Under the pieces are notes generated by a model that was not told the DNA's origin, made no database searches, and worked only from the letters and a program-made list of their open reading frames with translations. A program made the translations under genes and the position numbers. Below, in pieces: positions 34,321 through 44,980 of a stretch of DNA of 64,000 nucleotides (positions are counted from its first letter, which is position 1; each line of letters starts with the position of its first letter). Source of the stretch: Odiellus spinosus (Eukaryota; Arthropoda; Arachnida; Opiliones; Phalangiidae); assembly GCA_963920705.1 (NCBI GenBank), contig OY987230.1:11991320-12055319 (forward strand). The letters run 5' to 3'.

Positions 34321-34438
34321 TAATACCCTCTTCAGACGAGGCATAATTAACCGAGGTTTATTGAATTGAGAAGGCTATGTAAACCTCGGTTTAATCTGAT
34401 TAAACCGGCTAATTACGCCTCGTCTGAAGAGGGTATTA
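34321..34438. mobile_element. MITE, family B, near-perfect palindrome of 118 bp
   Basis: TAATACCCTCTTCAGACGAG at the left is inverted at the right (CTCGTCTGAAGAGGGTATTA), and internal AACCGAGGTTTA and AAACCTCGGTTTA also pair, so almost the whole element folds. TA may be the target duplication (element then ATACCC...GGGTAT). Confidence 0.85.
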
Positions 34439-35047
34439 GAGTGTGATGTGGTATATGCACGATCTTTAAGTTAAAAATTGAAAAATCAAAAACTATTTAA
34501 ATTAGATTTTATTTTGTGACTATTAAAATTGTAGTTTCATTCAAATATTTTATGGGAAAGAGAAATACGCGTTTGTGAATAGCACTTCATAATTGATTGG
34601 ATGTGAAATTGGAAATCGAAACTAAATTAAGCCTCTTTCCATTCAAAATGTTATTTTCAATATGTAAAATTTTAGTAAATATTAATTATAACAATTACAA
34701 GATCCGATTTTAAAGTTATACGAGAGAAATAATACATTCATTCATATTCCATATTCCTCCATCAGCGTCAATGTTAAGACTAATTCCCTATGGCTCTTTG
34801 ACTCTTCTATAGCGCATCCATAAGCTCGCGTATTTTATAGAACCAAGCTTTATCATCCATTTCGTTTCATGAATAATTCAAAACCTTTGTACCGTTACGG
34901 TAAACAGTTCGTAATATTCGAACGTTAATACCCGTTTCTCTTCGATGTTCATATATTATATATATTCTCGCCATTTCGATATCAATTTCGTAAATAAACA
35001 TTTTAAGTATTCCCGCAGTAATAATAGGCTTTAAATTATTTTGGCAG
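34439..35047. other. Intergenic DNA, no gene recognised
   Basis: AT-rich, ending in TTTTGGCAG, which would serve as a splice acceptor for the island that follows. Confidence 0.4.
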
Positions 35048-35410
35048 GTGCCCGATACAAAGCCAAGCTCTCTGACAAGGATACGCCGAGAGTCTTTGAT
35101 CTACAACGGCGGAGCTTCTGTCAACGGAAGATGATTAGTATTGGGGAAGCTCTCTCCTCTGTCTCCGCGTTGGCCCTCTTACAGCGTGATCCGCGCACTG
35201 TTCCGAATGCCTGGCTTTGAAGTCTTTCTGACGGACAACAGCTCGGCGAGGTCGGAATTTGCCTACAGGGGATTTCGAGGGTCCCATCCTGCGCCAGCCG
35301 GAGCTTGATTTAGCTCGAATCTGACTCACGGACGCGTATACGAACTATACAGTATCACGTGCCGCCCTCTAGACCAACGGCCCGAAGGCAGACCCAAACA
35401 CGCGTGGATG
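35048..35410 (+). other. Exon-like GC-richer island (possible exon or pseudo-exon)
   Basis: The island is bounded by a plausible acceptor (TTTTGGCAG, ending 35047) and a strong donor (GTGAGT from 35411). One frame is open for 56 codons (35050-35217, stop TGA 35218-35220). A second, starting at ATG 35207, is open for 33 codons to a TGA at 35306-35308. Having both frames in sequence suggests either a frameshifted exon or a non-coding first exon; an ATG abuts the donor at 35408-35410. I recognise no domain, and the opposite strand also has a 64-codon frame. Weak call. Confidence 0.25.
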
Positions 35411-35689
35411 GTGAGTCCTCTGTTTCTGTTTTGACATCTAGTCCAGTGGGGTTGTGGTAGCGAGGAATGATGGCTTTAACTATAGGGTGATCGTTACTGT
35501 TTTGGGGGGAAACTGTGGGGTAAATATAGGCCGGATTAACTCTCCGGCACGTGTCATTGTGTTGGGTTGTACCCTATACATGTACTTCATCTACTGTTAA
35601 TGTATACCTTTATGGTATTAGCGGTTTTCGGTTTTCATTAGATCAAAATCATCAAATTAAATCTTACGATGTTTCAACGTTGCTCCACT

Positions 35690-36075
35690 GGTCAGAGGGG
35701 GGCTTAAAACATCAGGAATTTGAATTTTAAGGCTTAAAGTCAGGGAATTTTCGATAAAAAACAATTGTTTTTTAGGTTTTGGGAATTTAAAATGACTTTG
35801 GAGTTTTGGAAAAAATTAATGGGAATAGACTTGGAATTTGAAAATTCGATCAAAAGGTCAAGGAAAGTTGGATATTGAAAATTCAGCGAAATTTTTGGGG
35901 AAAAGATTATACATTTGGGAAAAACGACCTAAATATATCAGATGAAAGTTTGAAATTTTAAAATAGGACCATCAACGAAAAGTTAAGTTTGAAAAATGGA
36001 CCTGAAGTTCAGCTAAGATTTCCTAATAATTTGGCCCAAAGGTCAGAGAAGTCAAATTTTAAATTGGGTGGGTTA
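35690..36075. repeat. Degenerate G/A-rich repeat with GTCAGGGAA-like words
   Basis: There is strong purine bias on the plus strand with recurring TCAGGGAATTT, GGTCAAGGAAAG, AAAGGTCAGAGAA and TTTGAAATTTTAAA words at irregular spacing. A second patch lies near 55440-55560 (GGTCAGGGAAAAC, AGTCAGGGAATC). It resembles a decayed minisatellite. Confidence 0.55.
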
Positions 36076-38746
36076 CAGGAAATTATTTCATGCGACATAG
36101 TTAATCTCTAAAATTGGCTTTGCGAAATAATTCAATAAGAGAAAGGGGGATTTATTATGATCATCTGTTCAAGTATAATTTTAAATTGGATGATCAATTT
36201 CACTTCTTTATAAGCTCGGTTGACTGATAAATGCGCGTATATGGTAAAATTTTATTACTTCCTTGACCTGCATAAGTGTCACGGATACCTCCAAGATCAA
36301 TAGCTTGAAAATATTATTCGGTGTGAATAGGACTTAAGTATGATATATTATGAAGCAGTCTTATATATTGCAAGCTTCCCCGTAAAGTCTGTAATACACC
36401 CGGGGTTGAACTTAACCCGGATAACCTTTAAGCCCCCTTGTTCGATTGAACTTTTCCTTTTCTTTTTTAATAATAGAAACAGTGGCTCCTCTGAGAATTA
36501 AAGTTTTTTTCCTTTCGTTATTCCTTTTTGGTTCAAAGTGGGGAAGAGGGCATTGGGGCCATTTCTACTTGTCGACGCTTTTGCCCTCATCACGTTTTAT
36601 ATTCCAGCGAATGTTTGATATACTAAGTTACTATCTTGAAAAGGATATAAATTTATATTGTAAAACAAGTTTTTCGCTAGAAATTTATGTCCTTTTCATG
36701 ATAGAAACCGAGTAGAATCGGAATCAATACGAGTTTTCAGCTATTCTTCAGTATTTTCCCGCGAGATTTGATTTATATGAGATAGGGTAAAGCTGTAGCA
36801 TTGTAAGTACTTGACAATTCCAACTGAATCCGACTGTACATTTCTTTTCGTTTCCGCGTAATAAGACTCCCTATAGATCCAGATCCGTATACGGTTGTCT
36901 CTCTGCATATACTGTTCCTATTCTATTTATCCTTTTCATTATTTTTAATGCCGATCCCGTTTGTATGCCGGCGTGGTCTTGCGCCTATAGCGGTTGGTGC
37001 CCCCGGCCCACTACCCTCGCGGTCCCCGAAAAGCTTATACCTCTCCTAACCCCCTGTTGGTTTTCCCTCTTACAAATGCTGTCGCTCACAATAATATTTT
37101 GTTCGTGGGGTGTCGATTCTCACGTCATAGCATTGATATTAATTTAAAGACATCGCGTAGAGATATTTTAATAAAATTATACTCTAATTTAGTCACAATG
37201 CAGGAGTTTTTAAGTCACTGTAATTTGGAAATTGGTAAATTACGCGGTAATTTACCTGTAGTCACGCTTATTTATTTAAAATGCAGAATTCCTTTTTCAA
37301 GCGTTTACATTCTTAATTCTGACTAAAACACGCAATGTGTTTTATTATTTGACTTAGCATAGATAGGGAAAAGTAATTCGGACATTTTGGAACGAAAAAT
37401 AATTTCATTGAATTTAAAACCCCGCGATAAATTTCATTCGTGAAAGGTTCCAAGTTGTCAAGTAAACTTAAAATATTGGAATTTATTTGCCCCGTAGTAG
37501 TTTTATACATTAGAACGTTACAACAAAGGTCATCTCGAGAATATTTAATTGTAGATACAGGCAACATACATTTTCCCGAATTCATACTAAAGCTTCAAAC
37601 AATTTGATTTTTCTATCACAATAATATCTATAATGCGCGACTGTCTTTAGGGTCTCTGAGGCGTATATTATGCAAATAGCCAAGTCGTCTCTCGGGGGTC
37701 CCGTGGGTCCCCAATTCCAAACAATAGGGGCCACCATAGCGGAGTATTATCCCTTAGCTCCCCTCTCGCGCGTCCCGAAGATGTCGCGAGTTTTATATTA
37801 TGCAATACAATAGGAAGCGGCACTATTTTTTAAACACCAATGTGTCTCTGAGTCACTCCATGGCATGTCGCGAGATTCAGAACGGTACAATCCATCGGGG
37901 GTATACGCCCCGTATCGGATCAGCTTTTAAAATTTTTAAATTTATTCTCAAACGGAGAGTTCAGTTCGATTTAAAGTTGTTTCACTATTTTGGGTTTAGT
38001 TCATTTATTCTGTAAAGGGATTGTGCACACTTTTTACGCCTAAACCTAGAGTATGCCTGATGAGAAGATAAGAAATAGGGGATTGCTTTGATTAGTTACT
38101 TGACGTTAAATTTCAAATTTAAAATATTTAAATTTTAGCTTGAACTTAACCGGTAGGCGAGTTGCTCCAACTAAAGTATGGAGTAGAAAGTTTATAGAGA
38201 AGCAATACTTGAATTTACTCATTATTTCAGCCATGACGGCTATATTTTCAATAATAGCCCCTAAGTACGACGGTTAGAATATTTATGTACATAGCACTCG
38301 TTGAAATTCCGATACAGAAAAAGTTTACGAATATATTTTCAAAATTTTACAAAGTACCCTTTAAACTATATGATTATCAAAGTTTTTCCTTTCATTTTCC
38401 CTTTAAATGATATAATGTATAATAGTAAAACCAGAATTAGTAGTGGACGTACTGTATTCTATGCTTGAAACATAATAGTATACCCTTCTCATTTCTGAAC
38501 GAACTGGGAGTGGATTAAGGTTTCCAAACTCATCGCTCGTATTTTTAGCCAATATCGTGAAAAAAATTTCGATTAGCTTGACGTTGTTATGAAGTGTTTA
38601 AAGGGTTGAAAATTTTTAATAAAAATGCCTCTCTTGTTTTGCATAATAATGCCGTTTTATTCAGCGAGAGGGCGCGAAAGAGGGAGTGTTTTCGTATAAC
38701 GTGTAGCATAAAATAAAATAGGATTATGTCGGTATATAAACCCTTT
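36076..38746. other. Intergenic DNA, no gene recognised
   Basis: Open frames here are short and anonymous, for example 36446-36715 and 36965-37147 on plus and 37313-37585 on minus. The last bases lead into the BEL target duplication CAGGA (38747-38751). Confidence 0.4.
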
Positions 38747-38751
38747 CAGGA

Positions 38752-39331
38752 TGTCGATTTTGTTTTATGTTTCGACCGATTTTCACTTTTAATTAAATAG
38801 TCAGATTATTATGAATATTAAAGTTTTATTCTCAACGTTCGGTTTAAATTTTACTAATACTTTTGCTCCTTTTATGTTGAGCCTAAATAAGTTTTTTAAC
38901 CCGTTTCTGTGGGTACCAATTTTATCTTTTTGAAATTATTTGAGTTCACCTATATCCGATCCGATACCTACAGATAGTTATAGCGTTCTGAAGATTTTAA
39001 AGTCTACGAGGGGTTTTATACATAAAAAAACGGAAGGGGGTAAAAAGGTTTCCGGGGCTAGTTTCCGGCTACCTTTCCGGCGGCCTTCAACTAGCTTCCC
39101 GTCCGGCGCCTCTCCGCCTGGTTTCTTTTAAACGATCTTTATCTCGTTTCCTGTCTATTTTGCCCCTTCCCCTCGCATCCTGTCCGAGAACTCCTGAGAT
39201 GGTTTTTCGTTTTTGGTTAATATTATAGTTTTTAAATAGTTTTGTACATGAATATATAAAAAGTTATTAACTACTGGAATAGATATATATATATATACAA
39301 GATATGGCTAAATTTACAAAAAGATTTGACA
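38752..39331 (-). repeat. 3' LTR of the BEL/Pao element (580 bp)
   Basis: It matches 44981-45560 at a constant offset of 6229 with no difference seen by eye. On the minus strand a TATA box (TATAAAA, 39014-39020) and AATAAA (complement at 38825-38830) give a U3-R-U5 layout. A (TA)n tract near 39285-39297 lies in U3. Confidence 0.95.
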
Positions 39332-39340
39332 CTCCCCCGC
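39332..39340 (-). other. Polypurine tract of the BEL/Pao element
   Basis: On the minus strand GCGGGGGAG lies directly before the 3' LTR. It is nearly the same motif as the polypurine tract of the gypsy element. Confidence 0.7.
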
Positions 39341-39448
39341 AAATGCGAGGGTAATATCAATTTATACAGAGCATTTTCAAATTAACAGTTAGTAATAATA
39401 TTATACAGGATTTACAAGTTTTGATCTTATTAATTACATTTGATTAGA

Positions 39449-42400
39449 TTAGGGTTCCGGCAACTCCAATAAATATAAAAGTTGTACCGGACGTCGTATG
39501 ACGTTTCCATTCGCGATTTTTATTAAACAAGAGCGTACGCGACCATCGCGACCTGGCTGTGGTTGCGTAACAACTCCGATGTTCCAAGTTTGCCTCGGCA
39601 ACTTGTCGTCATGCACCATGACCACGTCTCCGGTTTTGAATACCGAGTCAGTTTTTATTATTTGGTCAATGTGGTGTGCCGATCTTAGATTCATTAAATA
39701 ATCTGTTCGCCATCTTTTCCACATTTGATTCATTATTTTTTGTCTATAACTCCATCGAATTATTTGATCTTTACGAGAGCTACTGATTGTCTCGTTTTCT
39801 TTAACGCGTCTATTTGGTAGAGTTTTTAATCTACGCCCAATTAAGAAGTGAGCGGGTGTTAGTGGACTCGGTTCATTAGGTTCGTTATAAACGAATGTGA
39901 TTGGTCTCGAGTTCACTACGGCTTCTGTTTGAGTTAATACCGTTTCCATTTCAGAAAACGTTAATGCTGCGGTTCCAAGAACCTTTTTTAGCGATTTTTT
40001 AACTACGCCTACTAATCTCTCGTACATTCCGCCCCACCAACTAGCTCTGTCGGCTATGTATCGCCACGTGATACCTTCGTTTCCGTAGTAATTTTGAATT
40101 TCGCCAGCGTTTAAGTTGCGCCAAATGTCTTTGTAATCGGCTTCGGCTCTTTTAAAAGTTTTAGCGTTGTCGCTGTAGACGATTCTTGGTAGCCCGCGCC
40201 TTGATATAAAGCGCGTCATCGCTAATAAGAATTGTTCGGTGTTCATTGATTCTACTAATTCAAGGTGGACGGCTCGCGTTACCGCGCAAGTTATTAGTAG
40301 AATGTATACTTTTTTCATAATTTTTTTCTTTTCGGTTCTTATCAAAAGTGGCCCCGCGAAATCTAAGCCTATAGTTTCGAACGGTGGCGTTTCTATAATT
40401 CTAGATTTTGGTAGCTGGGCGATTTGAACTTTTCCGGCTTTAGCATTTATTTTGTTGCAAACAATGCATTTTTTCAGTAGCGTTTTTGTTAATTGACGAC
40501 CAGAAGTAATCCAATAGGATTCTCTTAAATCCGTGATCGTACTAGTCACGCCGGAGTGAAGCATTCTTATATGACTCCTTCGTATCAGGAGTGTTGACAA
40601 GCGTTGTGATTTGTTTAAAATTATTGGGTGTTTTTGATTATAATTTAAATTAGCTTCTTCTAGTCTGCCTCCTACTCTTAAAATGTTTTCTTGGTCTAAG
40701 AAAGGATTTAGCGTTTTAATTTTGGATTTTTCCGAGACTTTGTTCCCTTGTTTTAACGTTTGAATTTCCACGTAATAGTCTTCAGACTGAATGTCCGTTA
40801 CCCATTGTTTTTCTGCTTTATTTAATTCCTCAGAATTTAGGTTACCCTTTTCTATTTTAATTTTTCTACACCCGTTTATAAATCTTAGCAAGTAGGCCGT
40901 TATCCTAATTACTTTGGTTAGCGAGCTGTGCTTTTTTAGGTCGATTATTTGTTGTATGCCTAATATCGTTTCCGGTTTAACTAACAATACCATTTTCCTC
41001 CTTTCACTATCTATTTCATTTTCGTATCCCGCTATGCTAGGATTCCCCCTCGGCCATTCAGACGAAGGTTTTCTTAAAAAGGATGGACCTTCCCACCAAA
41101 CTTTATTTAGAATTAGCTCTGAAGCTTTTAACCCCCTAGTGGGTAAATCGGCAGCGTTTAAATTCCCCGGGCAATGTTTCCATTGAAGTTTGTTTGAAAT
41201 ATTTTGAATGTCGTTTACTCTATTTGAAACGAATGGTTTCCATTCTTTCGCGTTTGATTTTATCCATCCTAAAGCCACTGAAGAATCTGTCCAATAGGTT
41301 ACCTCTATTTCGGGGTTTTCAAAGATGTTTTTTACATAATTAACCAAGCGTGCTCCAATTAAGCACCCCGTTAATTCTAGTTTAGTGATTGTTAATTTGT
41401 TTTTCAAGGGTGCTACCCTGGTTTTTGCCGTTATTAGGCGTGTGTGTATTTGTCCCTCTACGCTTTCTGTTCTTAGATATAGGACTGCCGCGAATGCCTT
41501 CATACTGGCATCCGTAAAACAATGTAATTCTTGCTTTTTAATTTCTCCCTTTAAATCATAAAGATAATATCTGGGGATTTCTATTTTATTTAATTCGGTC
41601 ATTTCTTGACACCACTTCCCAAATTCTTTTCCTATTTTGGGGGGAAGCTCATCATCCCAATCTAATTTTGTTTCCTTTTCGTTTGATATTTCCCATGTTT
41701 CTTGAAATAACATTTTGGCCCTTACCGTAAAGGGACCCAGAACCCCCATTGGATCGAATATTTGGGCTAATGCTGACAATAGACACCTTTTTGTTTTCTT
41801 AACATTGCTTAAAAACTCGATTAAATTTGTAAGATCATAAGTGAAAGTATCTTTATTAGTGTTCCAATTAATTCCCAAAACCTTTTCTTGTTCGTGGTTT
41901 AAGTGTTTTTCTATCAGCTGTTTTTGTGCTTCGTTTTCGTTTTCTATTCCCAAAATTTGTTTTAACTCGTTGGAATTTGATTTCCACTTCCTTAAAATCA
42001 TCCCGGCATTTCTTAATATTTCTTTGCTCTGTTCCGCTACTTCTATACCCTGTTTTACGTTGTCAACTCCCGTTACTAAGTCATCATAGTATAGATCTCG
42101 GTTCATTATTTCGAAGACCATGGGGTTACTATTTTCGTAAGCCTTTAAATGTGTTTTTATTGTTACGGCTAGCAAATAGGGACTAGAAGATACTCCAAAT
42201 GGAACACGGGTCATCCTCAATATTCTAAATTGATTTGGTTCTATTTTTCCATCGTTTTCTTTTACCCAAAGAAATCTAACTGCGTCCCGTTCCCCTTTTT
42301 CTAGTCCTACCTGCAAAAAGGCTTTCTCAATATCAGCCACTATGGCAATTCTTTTTATCCTAAATCTTAACAGTAGAAGTAAGAGATCGGGGTTTAAGTT

Positions 42401-44887
42401 GGGCCCTGTTTCTAAACAATCATTTAGGGAGGGTTTTCCCGCTTCATGCGCGGAGCCATCTAATACGACCCTAAGTTTTGTCGTGGCTCTTTGCTCGTTT
42501 ACCACACCTTGATGTGGAAGATAATTTATCCCCTCCTTTTCTGGAATTTTAAAATCGATTTTAACTTCCTCAACTATCCCCTTTTCTAGTTGTTCCTCTA
42601 TAACGGCTTTGTATTTTTCGAAGAAAACAGGGTCAATTTGAAATTTCTTAATTAGCGGTTTGAATCTTTTAATTGCGAGTGGGAAATTGTTTGTTAAAAT
42701 ATTTTTATCTGTTTTCCATGGAAATTTCACCATGTATCTACCCTCCTCAAAAGTAGTTTCCCGTTCAAAATTTTCTATCATTTCATTGTCCCTTTGTTTG
42801 TTTGGAATTTCTTGACTATTTATGCCTAACGTTTCTAGTTCCCATAGGGATTTTAAGGTTTTTGTAACTTCCCTTTCTTCTAAGCTAATTTTTGCGCACG
42901 TGATAGAGTAGCTCGCTAGCTCTCCCCCTTTTATTGGTGAGCGTCCTTGTACTACCCATCCCAGTTTAGTTTCTATGGCCATGAGGGCCTTTCCTAATCG
43001 TTCAAGATTACCTGGTACTAAATCCCAATAGTAATCCGCCCCTATTAACAATTCAATGCTAGACGGGTCATTTGTTTTTGTTTCAAATTCATCGGCCAAT
43101 ACTAATCCCTTTGTTTTAGCTAAGAGGCCTATTTCAGTGTCGTTTACTGAAGTTACGCTACGGCATACGTAAGGTACTTCGATTGCTTCTATTTTAACCG
43201 TTTTATGTGGTTCCCTTAAATTTTCTAAAACTAAAGCTACTTTTCTACATTGTAGCGCTTTCGATTCTTCGTTTAAAAACGTATTAATTCTGATCTTTTC
43301 TTCCCCAATAATGGGTAGATTTAGTTTCCTAGAAACTTCTTCTTTTATGAATGTGCCCTGACTACCTTGGTCTAATAAGCACCTAACTATAGCTTTTTGA
43401 TTTTGATTGTTTGGATTAATTACAGCTGTTTTTGCTGTTTGCAATAGAATCGTGGTTCCTATTGTGCTTATGTTAACTGATTTGTTTTGTTCAGTTTCCG
43501 TTTGTTTATTAGTTTTTGGTTCGTTTTGGTTTTGTTTGAACCCTTGACCCCTATGGCCCGAATTTGCCTCATTCTTTTCACATACTGCGAAATTATGTGA
43601 GCCGTAACATCTTTTACAACCCTTGTAATTTGAGGGGCACCCATTATAACTATGCCCTCCCTTTAAACAATTGAAACATCTATTTTCGTTTCGAATCATG
43701 TTTCTTTTGGTTTCTATATTTATTTTATTACAGTTGCTAGAGGAGTGATTTTGAGTTTTACAAAATATGCAGAACATAGTTGACTCTTGCCTGACTATGC
43801 CCGTGGTTAACACTGCCGCTGAACCCTTATGGCCTTGATTATAATTTCTGTTATAATCATTATTTCTTTTATTTTCGTGGAAATTAATTCCCGACAATTT
43901 ATTGTTGGCTTTTTGAATTTCTTTGTTATTTATTTCTTTCCCTAGCACTTCCGTGGTTTCTCTCATATCTACATCGTTTCTGAGGAATTTTAGTAAATGA
44001 TCGGCATCCCACTTAGAATTGGCGACCCTAGTTTTAGTATAATCGTGCCTAATTTCTTTAGGAACTATTCTTAACAGAGTTGGACAAAGGAACATTCCGT
44101 TTGTTTTAGGATCCGCGCCTAAGTTTTTCAGACTTCTAACGTAAGATTCGCACGAATCCACTAATTTTCTTAATCCTTTTAAATCAGAAGTTTTATGGAC
44201 CGGTTCCATATCTAATAATTTCATCATTAAAGTAAATTGCATTAAATCCTCTCTAGCGAACCTATCTTTTAAAATTTGACATGCGTCATCGTATGCCTTA
44301 TCAGAGTAATTTGACTTATCAACAACGCTTGCCGCTTCTCCCTCAAGTAATGAAATCAAATAAGTGAGCTTTTCTACCTTTGATAGTTCCGCTTTTTCGT
44401 CTACTGCCGCTGTGAATTGCGACCAGAAAGAGTTCCACGTAGTGATGTCACCGTTGAATTTTTGCATCGCCAGTGTGGGGAGCTTTGTTGTGGCTTTCGA
44501 CGTCTGTCCGTTGCCGTTGCCGTTTAAACTGATTGTCGATCCATTACCGGATGAAGCTTGAGACGTCATTCCCATTAGTTTTTGTAGGGTGCGGTGCGCT
44601 TTTGATCTTGCCATAATGATTTTGTCTTTGTAGTCCTCTGTTATCGCTAAGTCCTTTTCCAGCTCCGTTAGATCATCCATGTTGTTTTTTACGTCTTGAT
44701 CTAGTTTGTTTAGATCGTCCTCCTTTTGTACGAGAAGTGCCAGGTTGTCCTCCAAGTCATTTTCTTGCAGGCTTTTGTCTTTTAGAAGTGCTTCGATATT
44801 GTTTATTAGTTTTGTTATCGAGGTGCGAACCGTTTTTCGCGCTAATTTTGATTTTTGTAGCGCCAAGTCTTTATCCGCGCTAGCCAT
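39449..44887 (-). CDS. gag-pol: Gag-Pol polyprotein of the BEL/Pao element (1812 residues)
   Basis: One uninterrupted frame from an ATG at 44887. A coiled-coil-like N-terminus and DUF1759-type Gag core are followed by three zinc knuckles (CIFCKTQNHSSSNC, CFNCLKGGHSYNGC, CKRCYGSHNFAVC). The protease has LLDQGSQG (D506), a D-Q-G variant of the aspartic motif. Reverse transcriptase has IVADIEKAFLQV and active-site YYDD (933-936). A Peptidase_A17-type region, then RNase H (HCFTDASMKAFAAV), follows. The integrase has an HHCC site ending CIVCNK, then D1509 (GLDFAGP), D1573 (YSDNAKTF) and E1623 (GGMYERLVG). The C-terminus (GDVVMVHDDKLPRQTW to LLYLLELPE) is DUF5641-like. Length and order are normal for the family; there is no frameshift and no envelope. 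Confidence 0.95.
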   Translation of the reverse strand: MASADKDLALQKSKLARKTVRTSITKLINNIEALLKDKSLQENDLEDNLALLVQKEDDLNKLDQDVKNNMDDLTELEKDLAITEDYKDKIIMARSKAHRTLQKLMGMTSQASSGNGSTISLNGNGNGQTSKATTKLPTLAMQKFNGDITTWNSFWSQFTAAVDEKAELSKVEKLTYLISLLEGEAASVVDKSNYSDKAYDDACQILKDRFAREDLMQFTLMMKLLDMEPVHKTSDLKGLRKLVDSCESYVRSLKNLGADPKTNGMFLCPTLLRIVPKEIRHDYTKTRVANSKWDADHLLKFLRNDVDMRETTEVLGKEINNKEIQKANNKLSGINFHENKRNNDYNRNYNQGHKGSAAVLTTGIVRQESTMFCIFCKTQNHSSSNCNKINIETKRNMIRNENRCFNCLKGGHSYNGCPSNYKGCKRCYGSHNFAVCEKNEANSGHRGQGFKQNQNEPKTNKQTETEQNKSVNISTIGTTILLQTAKTAVINPNNQNQKAIVRCLLDQGSQGTFIKEEVSRKLNLPIIGEEKIRINTFLNEESKALQCRKVALVLENLREPHKTVKIEAIEVPYVCRSVTSVNDTEIGLLAKTKGLVLADEFETKTNDPSSIELLIGADYYWDLVPGNLERLGKALMAIETKLGWVVQGRSPIKGGELASYSITCAKISLEEREVTKTLKSLWELETLGINSQEIPNKQRDNEMIENFERETTFEEGRYMVKFPWKTDKNILTNNFPLAIKRFKPLIKKFQIDPVFFEKYKAVIEEQLEKGIVEEVKIDFKIPEKEGINYLPHQGVVNEQRATTKLRVVLDGSAHEAGKPSLNDCLETGPNLNPDLLLLLLRFRIKRIAIVADIEKAFLQVGLEKGERDAVRFLWVKENDGKIEPNQFRILRMTRVPFGVSSSPYLLAVTIKTHLKAYENSNPMVFEIMNRDLYYDDLVTGVDNVKQGIEVAEQSKEILRNAGMILRKWKSNSNELKQILGIENENEAQKQLIEKHLNHEQEKVLGINWNTNKDTFTYDLTNLIEFLSNVKKTKRCLLSALAQIFDPMGVLGPFTVRAKMLFQETWEISNEKETKLDWDDELPPKIGKEFGKWCQEMTELNKIEIPRYYLYDLKGEIKKQELHCFTDASMKAFAAVLYLRTESVEGQIHTRLITAKTRVAPLKNKLTITKLELTGCLIGARLVNYVKNIFENPEIEVTYWTDSSVALGWIKSNAKEWKPFVSNRVNDIQNISNKLQWKHCPGNLNAADLPTRGLKASELILNKVWWEGPSFLRKPSSEWPRGNPSIAGYENEIDSERRKMVLLVKPETILGIQQIIDLKKHSSLTKVIRITAYLLRFINGCRKIKIEKGNLNSEELNKAEKQWVTDIQSEDYYVEIQTLKQGNKVSEKSKIKTLNPFLDQENILRVGGRLEEANLNYNQKHPIILNKSQRLSTLLIRRSHIRMLHSGVTSTITDLRESYWITSGRQLTKTLLKKCIVCNKINAKAGKVQIAQLPKSRIIETPPFETIGLDFAGPLLIRTEKKKIMKKVYILLITCAVTRAVHLELVESMNTEQFLLAMTRFISRRGLPRIVYSDNAKTFKRAEADYKDIWRNLNAGEIQNYYGNEGITWRYIADRASWWGGMYERLVGVVKKSLKKVLGTAALTFSEMETVLTQTEAVVNSRPITFVYNEPNEPSPLTPAHFLIGRRLKTLPNRRVKENETISSSRKDQIIRWSYRQKIMNQMWKRWRTDYLMNLRSAHHIDQIIKTDSVFKTGDVVMVHDDKLPRQTWNIGVVTQPQPGRDGRVRSCLIKIANGNVIRRPVQLLYLLELPEP

Positions 44888-44961
44888 TTTGGTTTGTTTG
44901 GCTCTATTCTAACCTTCTAACTATTTAATTTGTTTTTAAATTTTAATCCGCGATTATCCTT
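44888..44961 (-). other. 5' leader of the BEL/Pao element
   Basis: A short leader (about 75 bp) between primer site and the Gag-Pol ATG on the minus strand. Confidence 0.6.
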
Positions 44962-44979
44962 CCCGGGTTTCGAGCACCA
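44962..44979 (-). other. Primer-binding site of the BEL/Pao element
   Basis: On the minus strand TGGTGCTCGAAACCCGGG starts one base after the 5' LTR; the plus strand therefore reads like a tRNA 3' end, finishing GAGCACCA. I could not name the tRNA with confidence. Confidence 0.7.
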
Positions 44980-44980
44980 T

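Noticed and set aside
38940-39131. 63-codon frame on the plus strand, repeated identically at 45169-45360
   Set aside because: Both lie inside the two LTRs of the BEL element on the antisense strand; the duplication is that of the LTR.
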